In this document: positions 1-7,295 of the stretch, in pieces | How the letters are laid out: each line of letters opens with the position of its first letter | How positions within the stretch are numbered: the first letter of the stretch is position 1 | Virus record (IMG/VR): IMGVR_UViG_3300031669_000039 | Span: 1 to 54,139 of that record | Strand: one strand, 5' to 3' | Source of the DNA: a virus | Length of the DNA: 54,139 bases | The notes under the pieces: model-generated | Seen by the model: the letters and a program-made list of their open reading frames with translations, nothing else | Database searches by the model: none | Told to the model about the DNA's origin: nothing | Made by a program: the position numbers and the translations under genes

Positions 1-167
1 CCTCAATTTTTCTCCGGGGGAAATTTTAGGGGTGGCTAGGGTGCGGCGCCGGGCATCGATTAACATTCCGGAGTGGTGAGCCGGGACTCCTTTCAAGGGT
101 TATCGACGTCGCATCTTATCGACCTCTAAAAGTTTACTTAAACATATTCGAAAGGAGGTCTTTAATA
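1..167. other. GC-rich left end without a gene; candidate cos/packaging region
   Basis: I see no gene here. The stretch 20-110 is clearly richer in G and C than the rest of the window and contains a near-palindrome around TTTCTCCGGGGGAAA (8-22) and the segment GGTGCGGCGCCGGGC (39-53). It lies directly before a small-terminase-like gene and an HNH nuclease gene, which is where cohesive-end sites usually lie in phages whose packaging machine uses an HNH partner. The cos assignment is inferred from position and composition only. Confidence 0.35.
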
Positions 168-506
168 TTGAATACCTTAGAAAAACTCAATCAAAAGTCA
201 TCAAGAAAAAGACCTCCGGCAACCACACCAGAGGCAAGAGAGAATCAACTAATAGCTTTAGCCGTTGATGTTGCTGAGAAACAGTTAATAAATGGAACAG
301 CAAGCTCACAAGTGGTTACACATTTTTTAAAACTCGGATCTACAAAAGAAAAAATTGAAAAAGAAATTCTTGAACAACAAAAAGAATTAATTAAAGCAAA
401 GACTGAGTCAATCCAATCTGCTAAACGTATTGAGGAATTATATATTAATGCACTCAATGCGATGCGAGCATATTCTGGTAATAAACGAGGTGATGAAGAT
501 GATTAA
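168..506 (+). CDS. Small terminase-like protein
   Basis: The 112-residue protein starts at a TTG preceded by AAAGGAGGTC at good spacing. It is hydrophilic and mostly helical, with a basic, proline-containing N-terminus (SRKRPPATTPEARENQL) and a long charged helix at residues 60-100 that could form a coiled coil. It is the first gene of the packaging block, upstream of an HNH nuclease and the large terminase. That position suggests it recognises DNA for packaging. I cannot see a definite small-terminase fold, so the function is inferred from context. Its end overlaps the start of the HNH gene. Confidence 0.5.
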   Translation: MNTLEKLNQKSSRKRPPATTPEARENQLIALAVDVAEKQLINGTASSQVVTHFLKLGSTKEKIEKEILEQQKELIKAKTESIQSAKRIEELYINALNAMRAYSGNKRGDEDD

Positions 507-918
507 ATCATATAGAGAACTTCATAGTTTAAGGACTTTCGAGGAACGCTTTGATTATTTAAAGATTGGTGGGGTTGTTGGCCGAGAGACTTTTGGTTTT
601 GAGCGATACCTTAACCAAAATTTTTATCGATCAAGGGAATGGAAACATACTCGAAGAGATATTATTGTTCGTGACAATGGTTGCGATCTTGGAAGTCCTG
701 ATCGAGAAATTTTTGGTCGTATCATAGTTCATCACATCAATCCAATTACGATTGAAGACATTGAACACGGAAGAGATTGCGTCTTTGATTCTAACAATTT
801 AATTTGCACATCACAAAACACAAGTAATGCTATTCATTATGGAGATGCATCATTATTAATTAAACTTCCTCAAGAACGCCGGAAAGGAGATACGCAATTA
901 TGGAAAGTAGTATATTAA
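499..918 (+). CDS. HNH endonuclease, packaging-associated
   Basis: About 139 residues. The HNH signature is visible: FYRSREWKHTRRDIIVRD near residue 40, the metal-binding HHINPI near residue 78, and a downstream NLICTSQNTSNAIHYG segment carrying the final N and H. The ATG at 499 is preferred over 430 or 493 because GAGG lies eight bases upstream and the long overlap with the preceding gene disappears. HNH proteins next to terminase genes are known in many phages to take part in terminase cleavage during packaging of cos-type genomes. That role is inferred here. The end overlaps the next gene by 19 bases. Confidence 0.8.
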   Translation: MIKSYRELHSLRTFEERFDYLKIGGVVGRETFGFERYLNQNFYRSREWKHTRRDIIVRDNGCDLGSPDREIFGRIIVHHINPITIEDIEHGRDCVFDSNNLICTSQNTSNAIHYGDASLLIKLPQERRKGDTQLWKVVY

Positions 919-1244
919 CATCAATTAAGAAGCTCCTCGGTATTGAGGAGGAATATGAACACTTTGATTCTGATGTTATCATGTATATAAACTCTGCATT
1001 TATGAATCTTAATCAACTTGGTATTGGATCAGAAGAAGGATTTAAGATTGAAGATGCTGAAGCTATATGGGAAGATTTTATAAGTGAAAGAGGAGATCTC
1101 GAGGGGGTTAAGTCTTATGTATTTTTAAAGACTCGTCTTATTTTTGATCCTCCTCAGATGGGTTATTTAGTGGAGGCAATTAAAGATCAGATTAAAGAAC
1201 TTGAGTGGAGACTCAATGTTCAAGCAGAAGGAGGAGGTGCTTAA
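900..1244 (+). CDS. Head-tail connector protein (gp6-like)
   Basis: The 114-residue helical protein begins ESSILTSIKKLLGIEEEYEHFDSDVIMYIN and continues with a conserved-looking FMNLNQLGIG segment and FLKTRLIFDPP. This matches the pattern of gp6-like head-tail connector proteins that form a ring below the portal. AAAGGAGAT lies upstream of the ATG, which is inside the end of the HNH gene. Having a connector gene this early, before the large terminase, is a shuffled order compared with classical HK97-like maps, but it is consistent with a packaging and neck module. Confidence 0.65.
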   Translation: MESSILTSIKKLLGIEEEYEHFDSDVIMYINSAFMNLNQLGIGSEEGFKIEDAEAIWEDFISERGDLEGVKSYVFLKTRLIFDPPQMGYLVEAIKDQIKELEWRLNVQAEGGGA

Positions 1245-1245
1245 A

Positions 1246-1938
1246 ATGGTGAATAAAATAATTAAAGACGCAACAGATAAAGAACTTGATGAGTTAATTA
1301 TTCGATTGCGTAAAGAAAATGAGGTTCAATACCTTCTTAAAAACAATAATCGTAAAGATGAAAACAAAATAGCAGACAAATCAAAAACCATAAAAGAATC
1401 AACTGATGAAGAACTTGATATTCTGCTCAGACGATTAAGAAAAGAAAACGAAGTTCAAAATTTGGTAGGCGATCTTAAGCGAAAGAGTGCGCCTAATAAT
1501 TCTCTCGATAATTCTATTTCATATGATAGACCGGAGGTTAGTACTGAAGCACCAATTGAATCCTTATATCACAAAGTAGATGATACACTTGCTCACTTTG
1601 GTATTTTAGGAATGAAATGGGGAGTACGTCGTCCGACTGGTCCTGATGGGTTAGTACGATCTAGTGGTAAAAGTAAAAAAGAAGTAGCTGAAGATTTTAA
1701 AAAATCAAGAGAGGTTAAGGCAAAAGGGTATAAGAATATCTCAACTGAGGAATTAAAAGAACTTACCAATCGGATGCAACTTGAAAAGACTTTAAGGGAA
1801 CTCAAGGTTAGTGACTATTCGAAAGGCCTTGACGTTGTCAAAGCAATAACTGCTGCTGGAACGACCATTGCCGCTCTTTACGCAGTCAGTCAAACACCAT
1901 TAGGTCAAAGTATTAAGAAAGCAATAAGTAAAACATAA
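1246..1938 (+). CDS. Head-module protein with GMKWGVRR motif and N-terminal helical repeats
   Basis: The ATG at 1246 follows GGAGGAGG and gives about 230 residues. Residues 5-30 and 48-74 are an obvious duplication (IKDATDKELDELIIRLRKEN and IKESTDEELDILLRRLRKEN), with a weaker third copy (ISTEELKELTNRMQ) later. Residues 117-129 are HFGILGMKWGVRR, a motif also present in the next gene and in the gene at 5446. The C-terminus has one hydrophobic segment (ITAAGTTIAALYAV). The motif is common in proteins encoded in Firmicutes phage head modules, but its job is not known to me. An internal virion or capsid-targeted protein is a reasonable guess. Confidence 0.6.
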   Translation: MVNKIIKDATDKELDELIIRLRKENEVQYLLKNNNRKDENKIADKSKTIKESTDEELDILLRRLRKENEVQNLVGDLKRKSAPNNSLDNSISYDRPEVSTEAPIESLYHKVDDTLAHFGILGMKWGVRRPTGPDGLVRSSGKSKKEVAEDFKKSREVKAKGYKNISTEELKELTNRMQLEKTLRELKVSDYSKGLDVVKAITAAGTTIAALYAVSQTPLGQSIKKAISKT

Positions 1939-1956
1939 AAAGGAGGAATAATCCAA

Positions 1957-2466
1957 ATGCAAAATGAATTACAACATTTTGGTGTTCTCGGAATGAAGTG
2001 GGGAGTTAGAAGATATCAAAACCCTGATGGGACTTTAAGTGAAGCAGGTAGGAGTAGATATAGTCGGGGTTTTGATAAGGATATTAAATCGTTTAAACCA
2101 TTTGTTAAAACTGGCATCCGAACAAAATCAGGAAAACAAGTCCTAACGGGTAAAGAAGTTCAAACTCAAATTAAAAACTTAGAAAAATTAAAAAAAGACC
2201 TTATTGCGAAACTTGAAGCTAAAGGTGTCAGAAGAGAAAAAGTTAATAAAATAAGAAAAGAAATGTCTTTTATGGACAAAGTTATTTATAATAAAGCAAC
2301 GGCTAAATATGCAGAAGGACTTATAAGAAATCGTGGAATAGATAAAACAACAGCTATGAATGCGGCAAAAGGTAAAGCGTGGGTTAATACTGCTTTATCA
2401 GTTGGAACTGTTGGTTTGTATTTACCCTTTGCACTGATAGATCAGTACAAAACTACAAAAATATAA
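1957..2466 (+). CDS. Head-module protein with N-terminal GMKWGVRR motif
   Basis: The 169-residue protein carries HFGVLGMKWGVRR at residues 7-19, followed by a basic, lysine-rich middle part and a hydrophobic C-terminal segment (NTALSVGTVGLYLPFALI). AAAAGGAGG precedes the ATG. The motif, the basic character and the C-terminal hydrophobic helix are shared with the preceding gene, so the two may be diverged relatives or may only share the tag. The gene sits directly before the large terminase. No enzyme motif is visible. Confidence 0.6.
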   Translation: MQNELQHFGVLGMKWGVRRYQNPDGTLSEAGRSRYSRGFDKDIKSFKPFVKTGIRTKSGKQVLTGKEVQTQIKNLEKLKKDLIAKLEAKGVRREKVNKIRKEMSFMDKVIYNKATAKYAEGLIRNRGIDKTTAMNAAKGKAWVNTALSVGTVGLYLPFALIDQYKTTKI

Positions 2467-2484
2467 TAAAAAGGAGGGTAATTT

Positions 2485-4230
2485 ATGAGTTTATCAAATA
2501 CCGCAACTCCTAAGTATTACGCTCAGTTTCGTGATGATGTACTACGAGGAAACATCCCCGTATGTAAAGAGATCTCAATGGAGATGAATCGCATAGATGA
2601 TCTTATTGCAAATCGAGGTGTTTATTACGATGAAGACGCAGTCGAGGGTTTCATCGAATATTGCGAAAGTGAGCTAACTCTTACGGACGGCGCCGATTTG
2701 ATACTCTTAGATACCTTTAAACTTTGGGGAGAACAAATCTTCGGTTGGTATTATTTTGTTGAGCGAAGCGTTTACGAGCCTAATGCTGATGGACATGGTG
2801 GTCGTTATGTTCGTAAGATGATTAAGAAACGTTTGATTAATAAACAATACTTAATCGTAGCTCGTGGCGCTGCCAAATCAATGTATGGAGGATGTATTCA
2901 AAACTACTTTCTTAATGTTGATACCTCAACAACACATCAAATTACTACAGCACCAACCATGAAACAGGCAGATGAAGTTTTGTCACCAATTAGAACAGCC
3001 ATTACTCGAGCTCGTGGTCCTCTCTTTCAGTTTTTAACCGAAGGATCATTACAAAATACTATAGGATCAAGAGCTAACCGTGTAAAACTTGCATCAACTA
3101 AAAAAGGAATAGAGAACTTCTTAACCGGTTCACTCCTTGAAATTCGACCAATGAGTATCGATAAATTACAAGGTCTAAGACCAAAAGTAACTACCGTTGA
3201 CGAGTGGCTATCAGGAGACATCCGAGAGGATGTTGTTGGCGCAATTGAACAGGGCGCCTCTAAATTGGATGACTATCTCATTATTGCAATGAGTTCTGAA
3301 GGTACTGTCCGTAATAGTTCGGGCGATACCATCAAAATGGAACTTATGAACATTCTTAAGGGGGAATATATAAACCCCCACGTTTCTATTTGGTATTATC
3401 GTCTTGACGATATACAAGAAGTTAGCGATCCTGCTATGTGGCCAAAGGCTAATCCGAATCTTGGTAAAACTGTTACGTACGAAGCTTATCAACTCGATGT
3501 TGAACGTGCTGAAAATGCTCCTGCTACACGAAATGATATATTGGCAAAAAGGTTTGGTATACCAATGGAGGGTTATACCTATTTCTTTACTTATGAAGAA
3601 ACATTACCTCATAGGAAAAGAGAATTTTGGTCGTTACCATGTGCCTTGGGTGCCGACCTTTCGCAAGGAGATGATTTCTGCGCATTTACTTTTCTTTATC
3701 CTTTACCCCGTAATGAGTTTGGAATTAAGACAAGATGTTATATTTCATCGTTAACATTAAAGAAACTGCCAGGAGCAATGCGAATTAAGTACGATCAGTT
3801 TATTGAAGAAGGTTCTTTAATGGTGATAGAATGTATGGTTCTCGATATGATGGATGTGTATGATGATCTTGATAAATATATACAAGATAATCAACTCGAC
3901 GTTCGTTGTTTTGGATTTGATCCATACAACGCTAAAGAATTTGTAACACGTTGGGAAGCAGAAAACGGGCCGTTTGGCATTGTGAAAGTTATTCAAGGGA
4001 TAAAGACAGAATCCGTTCCTCTTGGTGAGCTTAAAACACTATCTGAGGAACGTGTATTAATTTTTGATCAGGAACTTATGTCTTTTGCAATGGGTAATGC
4101 AATTACACTTGAGGATACAAACGGTAATCGCAAACTTCTTAAAAAGCGATACGATCAAAAAATTGATAGTGTTGCTGCTTTAATGGATGCTTGGATTGCG
4201 TACAAGCAGAATAAAGATTCATTTGAGTAA
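2485..4230 (+). CDS. terL: Terminase large subunit
   Basis: The 581-residue packaging motor contains the ATPase and nuclease halves expected of TerL. A Walker A-like segment [11 protein letters not shown] is near residues 124-134 and Walker B is TTVDEWLSG near 235-243. The RNase H-like nuclease begins at GADLSQGDD near 389, with [10 protein letters not shown] further on and a C-terminal acidic motif [14 protein letters not shown] near 557. Start and AAAGGAGGG site are clear. It is full length and resembles the HK97-type (Terminase_1) group. It would translocate DNA through the portal encoded at 5910. Confidence 0.95.
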   Translation: MSLSNTATPKYYAQFRDDVLRGNIPVCKEISMEMNRIDDLIANRGVYYDEDAVEGFIEYCESELTLTDGADLILLDTFKLWGEQIFGWYYFVERSVYEPNADGHGGRYVRKMIKKRLINKQYLIVARGAAKSMYGGCIQNYFLNVDTSTTHQITTAPTMKQADEVLSPIRTAITRARGPLFQFLTEGSLQNTIGSRANRVKLASTKKGIENFLTGSLLEIRPMSIDKLQGLRPKVTTVDEWLSGDIREDVVGAIEQGASKLDDYLIIAMSSEGTVRNSSGDTIKMELMNILKGEYINPHVSIWYYRLDDIQEVSDPAMWPKANPNLGKTVTYEAYQLDVERAENAPATRNDILAKRFGIPMEGYTYFFTYEETLPHRKREFWSLPCALGADLSQGDDFCAFTFLYPLPRNEFGIKTRCYISSLTLKKLPGAMRIKYDQFIEEGSLMVIECMVLDMMDVYDDLDKYIQDNQLDVRCFGFDPYNAKEFVTRWEAENGPFGIVKVIQGIKTESVPLGELKTLSEERVLIFDQELMSFAMGNAITLEDTNGNRKLLKKRYDQKIDSVAALMDAWIAYKQNKDSFE

Positions 4231-4258
4231 TATTTTATTAATGAAAGGGAGATGTATA

Positions 4259-5395
4259 ATGGAAATTTTAACGAACAGAGAAATTGGATATCTTGATAAC
4301 ATTAACACTGAAACAGAAAAAATGAAATTAGGAACAAAGGTTCAGGAAATTATTGAAGCTGTAAATATCGCCGAAGGCGAACAAGGACCAGTAGGACCAG
4401 CCGGACCAGCCGGAGAACAAGGACCAGCCGGAGAACAAGGACCAGCAGGAGAACAAGGACCAGCAGGAGAACAAGGACCAGCCGGACCAGCAGGAGAACA
4501 AGGACCAGCAGGATTAATTGGGATACCAGAAGGTACACCAGTTAATGCAGTGAATGCAACAAAAGTGCTGTCAATTGACGGTGTAGTTATCGACGGAGAG
4601 ACCATGACAACTGATAATGCTGAAGTCGAAGGAGCAGATATCTATGAGTTCGCCGCAGACATAGCTTTAAGTGTAGGAGCAGGAAATATTGCTGTTGATA
4701 TCAATGATGTTACAGTAAAAGCAACTGATGATTTAACGATAGATACAAATCCGACACCTGGTGACACAATGACTATCGGAACAAAAGTATTTACATTTGT
4801 ACCAAATGGTACTGGTAATGCGGATGGTGAGATTGACGTTGAAGCACTCCTTGCTGATACACAAATAAATATCATTGCAGCAATTAAAGGTACGGATGGT
4901 CATAATGATCCGCATCCTTTAGTTACTTGTGGCGAAGCGTTTGCGCTTGATATTTTGGCAATCACAGCTTTTATTGGCGGTGTTGCAGGTAATGCTATTG
5001 CAACTACTGAAACGTTTGCGGCAGAAACAAATATATTTAGTGCAGCGACTCTTCAAACGGGAGAAGATTGTTCAGCTACAGATGCTGTTACAGCTTTAGT
5101 TGCTGCTATCACGGCATCTGATACGCAAGGTGTAGGAGCGGTTGATGGAGAAGGAGATACTATAGAATTAACCTCCGATATTGCTGGTGTTATCGGTAAC
5201 GGAATCGCGATTGATGAAGATATGGCTAACGGAGCATTTGCAGGCGGAGCAGTAGCTTTGAGTGGTGGGGTAGATGGTACCATTGGTTCTGATGGAGAAA
5301 CGATGAAAGATGCTACTTATTTGTATATATCTATTCTTGAGAATACAATAAGTAATAAAAATTGGCGCCGCCATGCTCATGGAGCCGCATATTAA
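4259..5395 (+). CDS. Collagen-like head/virion fibre protein
   Basis: The ATG at 4259 follows GAAAGGGAG and gives 378 residues. A short N-terminal part ([26 protein letters not shown]) is followed by a Gly-X-Y collagen-like tract from residue 40 to about 85, built from GPAGEQ units. Two related beta-rich domains with [15 protein letters not shown] and [11 protein letters not shown] signatures follow. The C-terminus [28 protein letters not shown] is of the type often found at the ends of phage fibre or decoration proteins. The coding DNA is richer in GC than its neighbours. Its place between terL and portal suggests a head fibre or decoration rather than a tail fibre. Assignment by pattern, not proof. 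Confidence 0.65.
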   Translation: MEILTNREIGYLDNINTETEKMKLGTKVQEIIEAVNIAEGEQGPVGPAGPAGEQGPAGEQGPAGEQGPAGEQGPAGPAGEQGPAGLIGIPEGTPVNAVNATKVLSIDGVVIDGETMTTDNAEVEGADIYEFAADIALSVGAGNIAVDINDVTVKATDDLTIDTNPTPGDTMTIGTKVFTFVPNGTGNADGEIDVEALLADTQINIIAAIKGTDGHNDPHPLVTCGEAFALDILAITAFIGGVAGNAIATTETFAAETNIFSAATLQTGEDCSATDAVTALVAAITASDTQGVGAVDGEGDTIELTSDIAGVIGNGIAIDEDMANGAFAGGAVALSGGVDGTIGSDGETMKDATYLYISILENTISNKNWRRHAHGAAY

Positions 5396-5445
5396 TTGAA
5401 GAGAGCATAGCAGATTATATTTAATTTGCAAAGGAGGTGCTGCTA

Positions 5446-5892
5446 TTGAGCGAATTACAACACTTCGGAATCCTTGGAATGAAATGGGGAGTTCGTAGAA
5501 CACAAGCCCAGCTTGCTCGAACTGAGCGTAAAGATGTTAAATGGGTGACCAAAGGCAAAGGGTCTAGGATTACAGAGAAAGCTCGAAAAGCTTCTTCTGT
5601 ACAAGCAGAGACATATGCAAGAAGCACAGTAGGACAACTACGTACCACTTCTGGGAGAATCAGTAAGACTTTTATTAATCAATATAATCAAAAACTCGCA
5701 CAGTTAATGAGCGATAGAGTTAGAGATGTTTCAGCGCCTTCTGGTAAGCTTCTTAAATATGTGGCTAAACGAGGCGAGATAGGAGTTCATACAGCTCTTG
5801 CAGATCAAGGTTATAATATGAATCAAGTGGCGAAGGGTATTCATGCTTCTGGGCGAATTGCTTATAAACAAGATATTATTCGAAAAACCTAG
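5446..5892 (+). CDS. Head-module protein with N-terminal GMKWGVRR motif (third copy)
   Basis: The TTG at 5446 is the likely start, eight bases after AAAGGAGG, giving about 148 residues. Residues 6-18 are HFGILGMKWGVRR, the same tag as in the two proteins upstream. The remainder is basic and helical with no membrane span (VKWVTKGKGSRITEKARKAS and onward). It lies immediately before the portal gene. The rest of the sequence does not resemble the other two tagged proteins, which argues that the tag is a shared module rather than a sign of simple gene duplication. Confidence 0.6.
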   Translation: MSELQHFGILGMKWGVRRTQAQLARTERKDVKWVTKGKGSRITEKARKASSVQAETYARSTVGQLRTTSGRISKTFINQYNQKLAQLMSDRVRDVSAPSGKLLKYVAKRGEIGVHTALADQGYNMNQVAKGIHASGRIAYKQDIIRKT

Positions 5893-5909
5893 GAAGGAGG
5901 GAGATTTGA

Positions 5910-7130
5910 TTGCCAGAACTATTAACCACAAGACTTAAACATGCCTGGAATGCGTTCCGGAGTCGGGATCCCACGGTCTCTTCCGAACATCGAGAGATTG
6001 GTTATGGTGCTTATAGTCGACAAGATAGAGTAAGAATGCATGTAACTAATGAACGATCTGTCATAATTTCAGTTTATAATCGAATAGCACTTGACGTTTC
6101 CGCTGTGAATATGCAACATGTTCGTCTCGATCAAAATGGGAGATTCGAAGAAACAATTCTTTCCAGTTTGAATTACATCCTTACGTCTGAAGCTAACATA
6201 GATCAAACAGGTCGAGCATTTATACAGGACATTGTCATGTCGATGTTTGATGAGGGTGTTGTAGCGGTTGTTCCAGTTGATACAACTATGGATCCAAAGA
6301 TTTCTGGATCATTTGACATTCAAACGATGCGAACAGGACGAATTATATCCTGGCATCCGAGACATATACGTGTTCGGCTTTACAATGATAATAAAGGGAT
6401 TCAAGAAGAACTCACGCTTCCAAAAAGTACAGTTGCAATTATTGAGAATCCTTTATATTCAGTCATGAATGAGCCAAATAGTACATTAAAACGCTTGCTT
6501 AAGAAGTTATCTATTCTAGATGCCATTGATGAACAAAGTGGCTCTGGAAAGCTCGATTTAATTATTCAGCTTCCGTATGTTATTAAATCTAAAGCCCGAA
6601 AAGAACAAGCAGAAGAGCGTCGGAAAGATATCGAGGTACAACTTGCTGGTTCTAAATATGGAATCGCTTATACTGATGGAACCGAACGAGTTACTCAGTT
6701 GAATCGTCCTGCTGAGAATAATCTTATGACACAAATTCAATATCTAATCAAAATGCTTTATAGTCAGTTAGGATTAACTGAAGAAGTGTTTAATGGCACA
6801 GCAGACGAAAAGACTATGTTAAATTACAATAACAGAACTGTTGTACCAATTTTATTAGCAATTATTTCTGAGTTTAAACGTAAATTCCTAACCAAAACAG
6901 CTAGAACTCAGCATCAATCTATTATGTATTTTAAAGATGTTTTTAGTCTTGTTCCGGCAAATGAACTAGCTAATATTGCTGATAAATTTACAAGGAATGA
7001 GATTCTTTCATCAAATGAAATACGAGCCATTATTGGCTATAAACCTTCAAGCGATCCAGCGGCTGAGGAACTTCGGAATAAGAATCTTAATAAGGCTACT
7101 ATTTCTGAAGTTGAAGATAATATTGATTGA
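5910..7130 (+). CDS. Portal protein
   Basis: The 406-residue protein starts at a TTG with AGGAAGGAGG upstream. Features typical of portals are the N-terminal RSVIISVYNRIALDVSAVNMQHVRLD segment, the middle IISWHPRHIRVRLYND and ENPLYSVMNEPNSTLKRLLKKL stretches, and the long helical C-terminal half with QIQYLIKMLYSQLGLTEEVFNGTADEKTMLNYNNRTVVPIL. It would form the dodecameric channel that docks TerL and the connector. The length is normal for the HK97/SPP1-like group. It is followed by 165 bases without a convincing gene. Confidence 0.88.
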   Translation: MPELLTTRLKHAWNAFRSRDPTVSSEHREIGYGAYSRQDRVRMHVTNERSVIISVYNRIALDVSAVNMQHVRLDQNGRFEETILSSLNYILTSEANIDQTGRAFIQDIVMSMFDEGVVAVVPVDTTMDPKISGSFDIQTMRTGRIISWHPRHIRVRLYNDNKGIQEELTLPKSTVAIIENPLYSVMNEPNSTLKRLLKKLSILDAIDEQSGSGKLDLIIQLPYVIKSKARKEQAEERRKDIEVQLAGSKYGIAYTDGTERVTQLNRPAENNLMTQIQYLIKMLYSQLGLTEEVFNGTADEKTMLNYNNRTVVPILLAIISEFKRKFLTKTARTQHQSIMYFKDVFSLVPANELANIADKFTRNEILSSNEIRAIIGYKPSSDPAAEELRNKNLNKATISEVEDNID

Positions 7131-7295
7131 AAATTTAAATAATAATTTCCTCTATTCGTGATAAAGTTAAGGAGATAAAAGAAACCCTTAATTCCGCGAC
7201 AGAAGATATATTGAATAAAAAATAGCTCAACATTGTTGGAAACTTGCCAAACTGAGCTTGGCAAAATTAAAATTAAAAGTTAGGGGGACATACTT
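7131..7295. other. Intergenic stretch with a coding-like micro-frame and a hairpin
   Basis: Between portal and capsid I see no gene with a start and ribosome site. One frame ending at TAG 7223-7225 is open from 7139 and reads like a short charged helix (RDKVKEIKETLNSATEDILNKK), but it lacks an ATG, GTG or TTG start with a Shine-Dalgarno sequence and is separated from the portal frame by a stop. A perfect 7-bp hairpin TTGCCAA/TTGGCAA lies at 7244-7264, without a T-run. It could be an RNA-processing or regulatory element. Confidence 0.4.

Noticed and set aside
430-498. Upstream start for the HNH gene at 430
   Set aside because: It would overlap the preceding gene by 77 bases and has no ribosome site; the ATG at 499 has GAGG eight bases upstream.
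4385-4515. Possible CRISPR array
   Set aside because: The repeats are coding Gly-X-Y units in frame with a fibre gene; there are no distinct spacers.
4342-4605. Reverse-strand open frames rich in Pro-Ala-Gly or Leu-Val opposite the fibre gene
   Set aside because: They are antisense readings of the collagen-like repeat, lack ribosome sites and have artificial composition.
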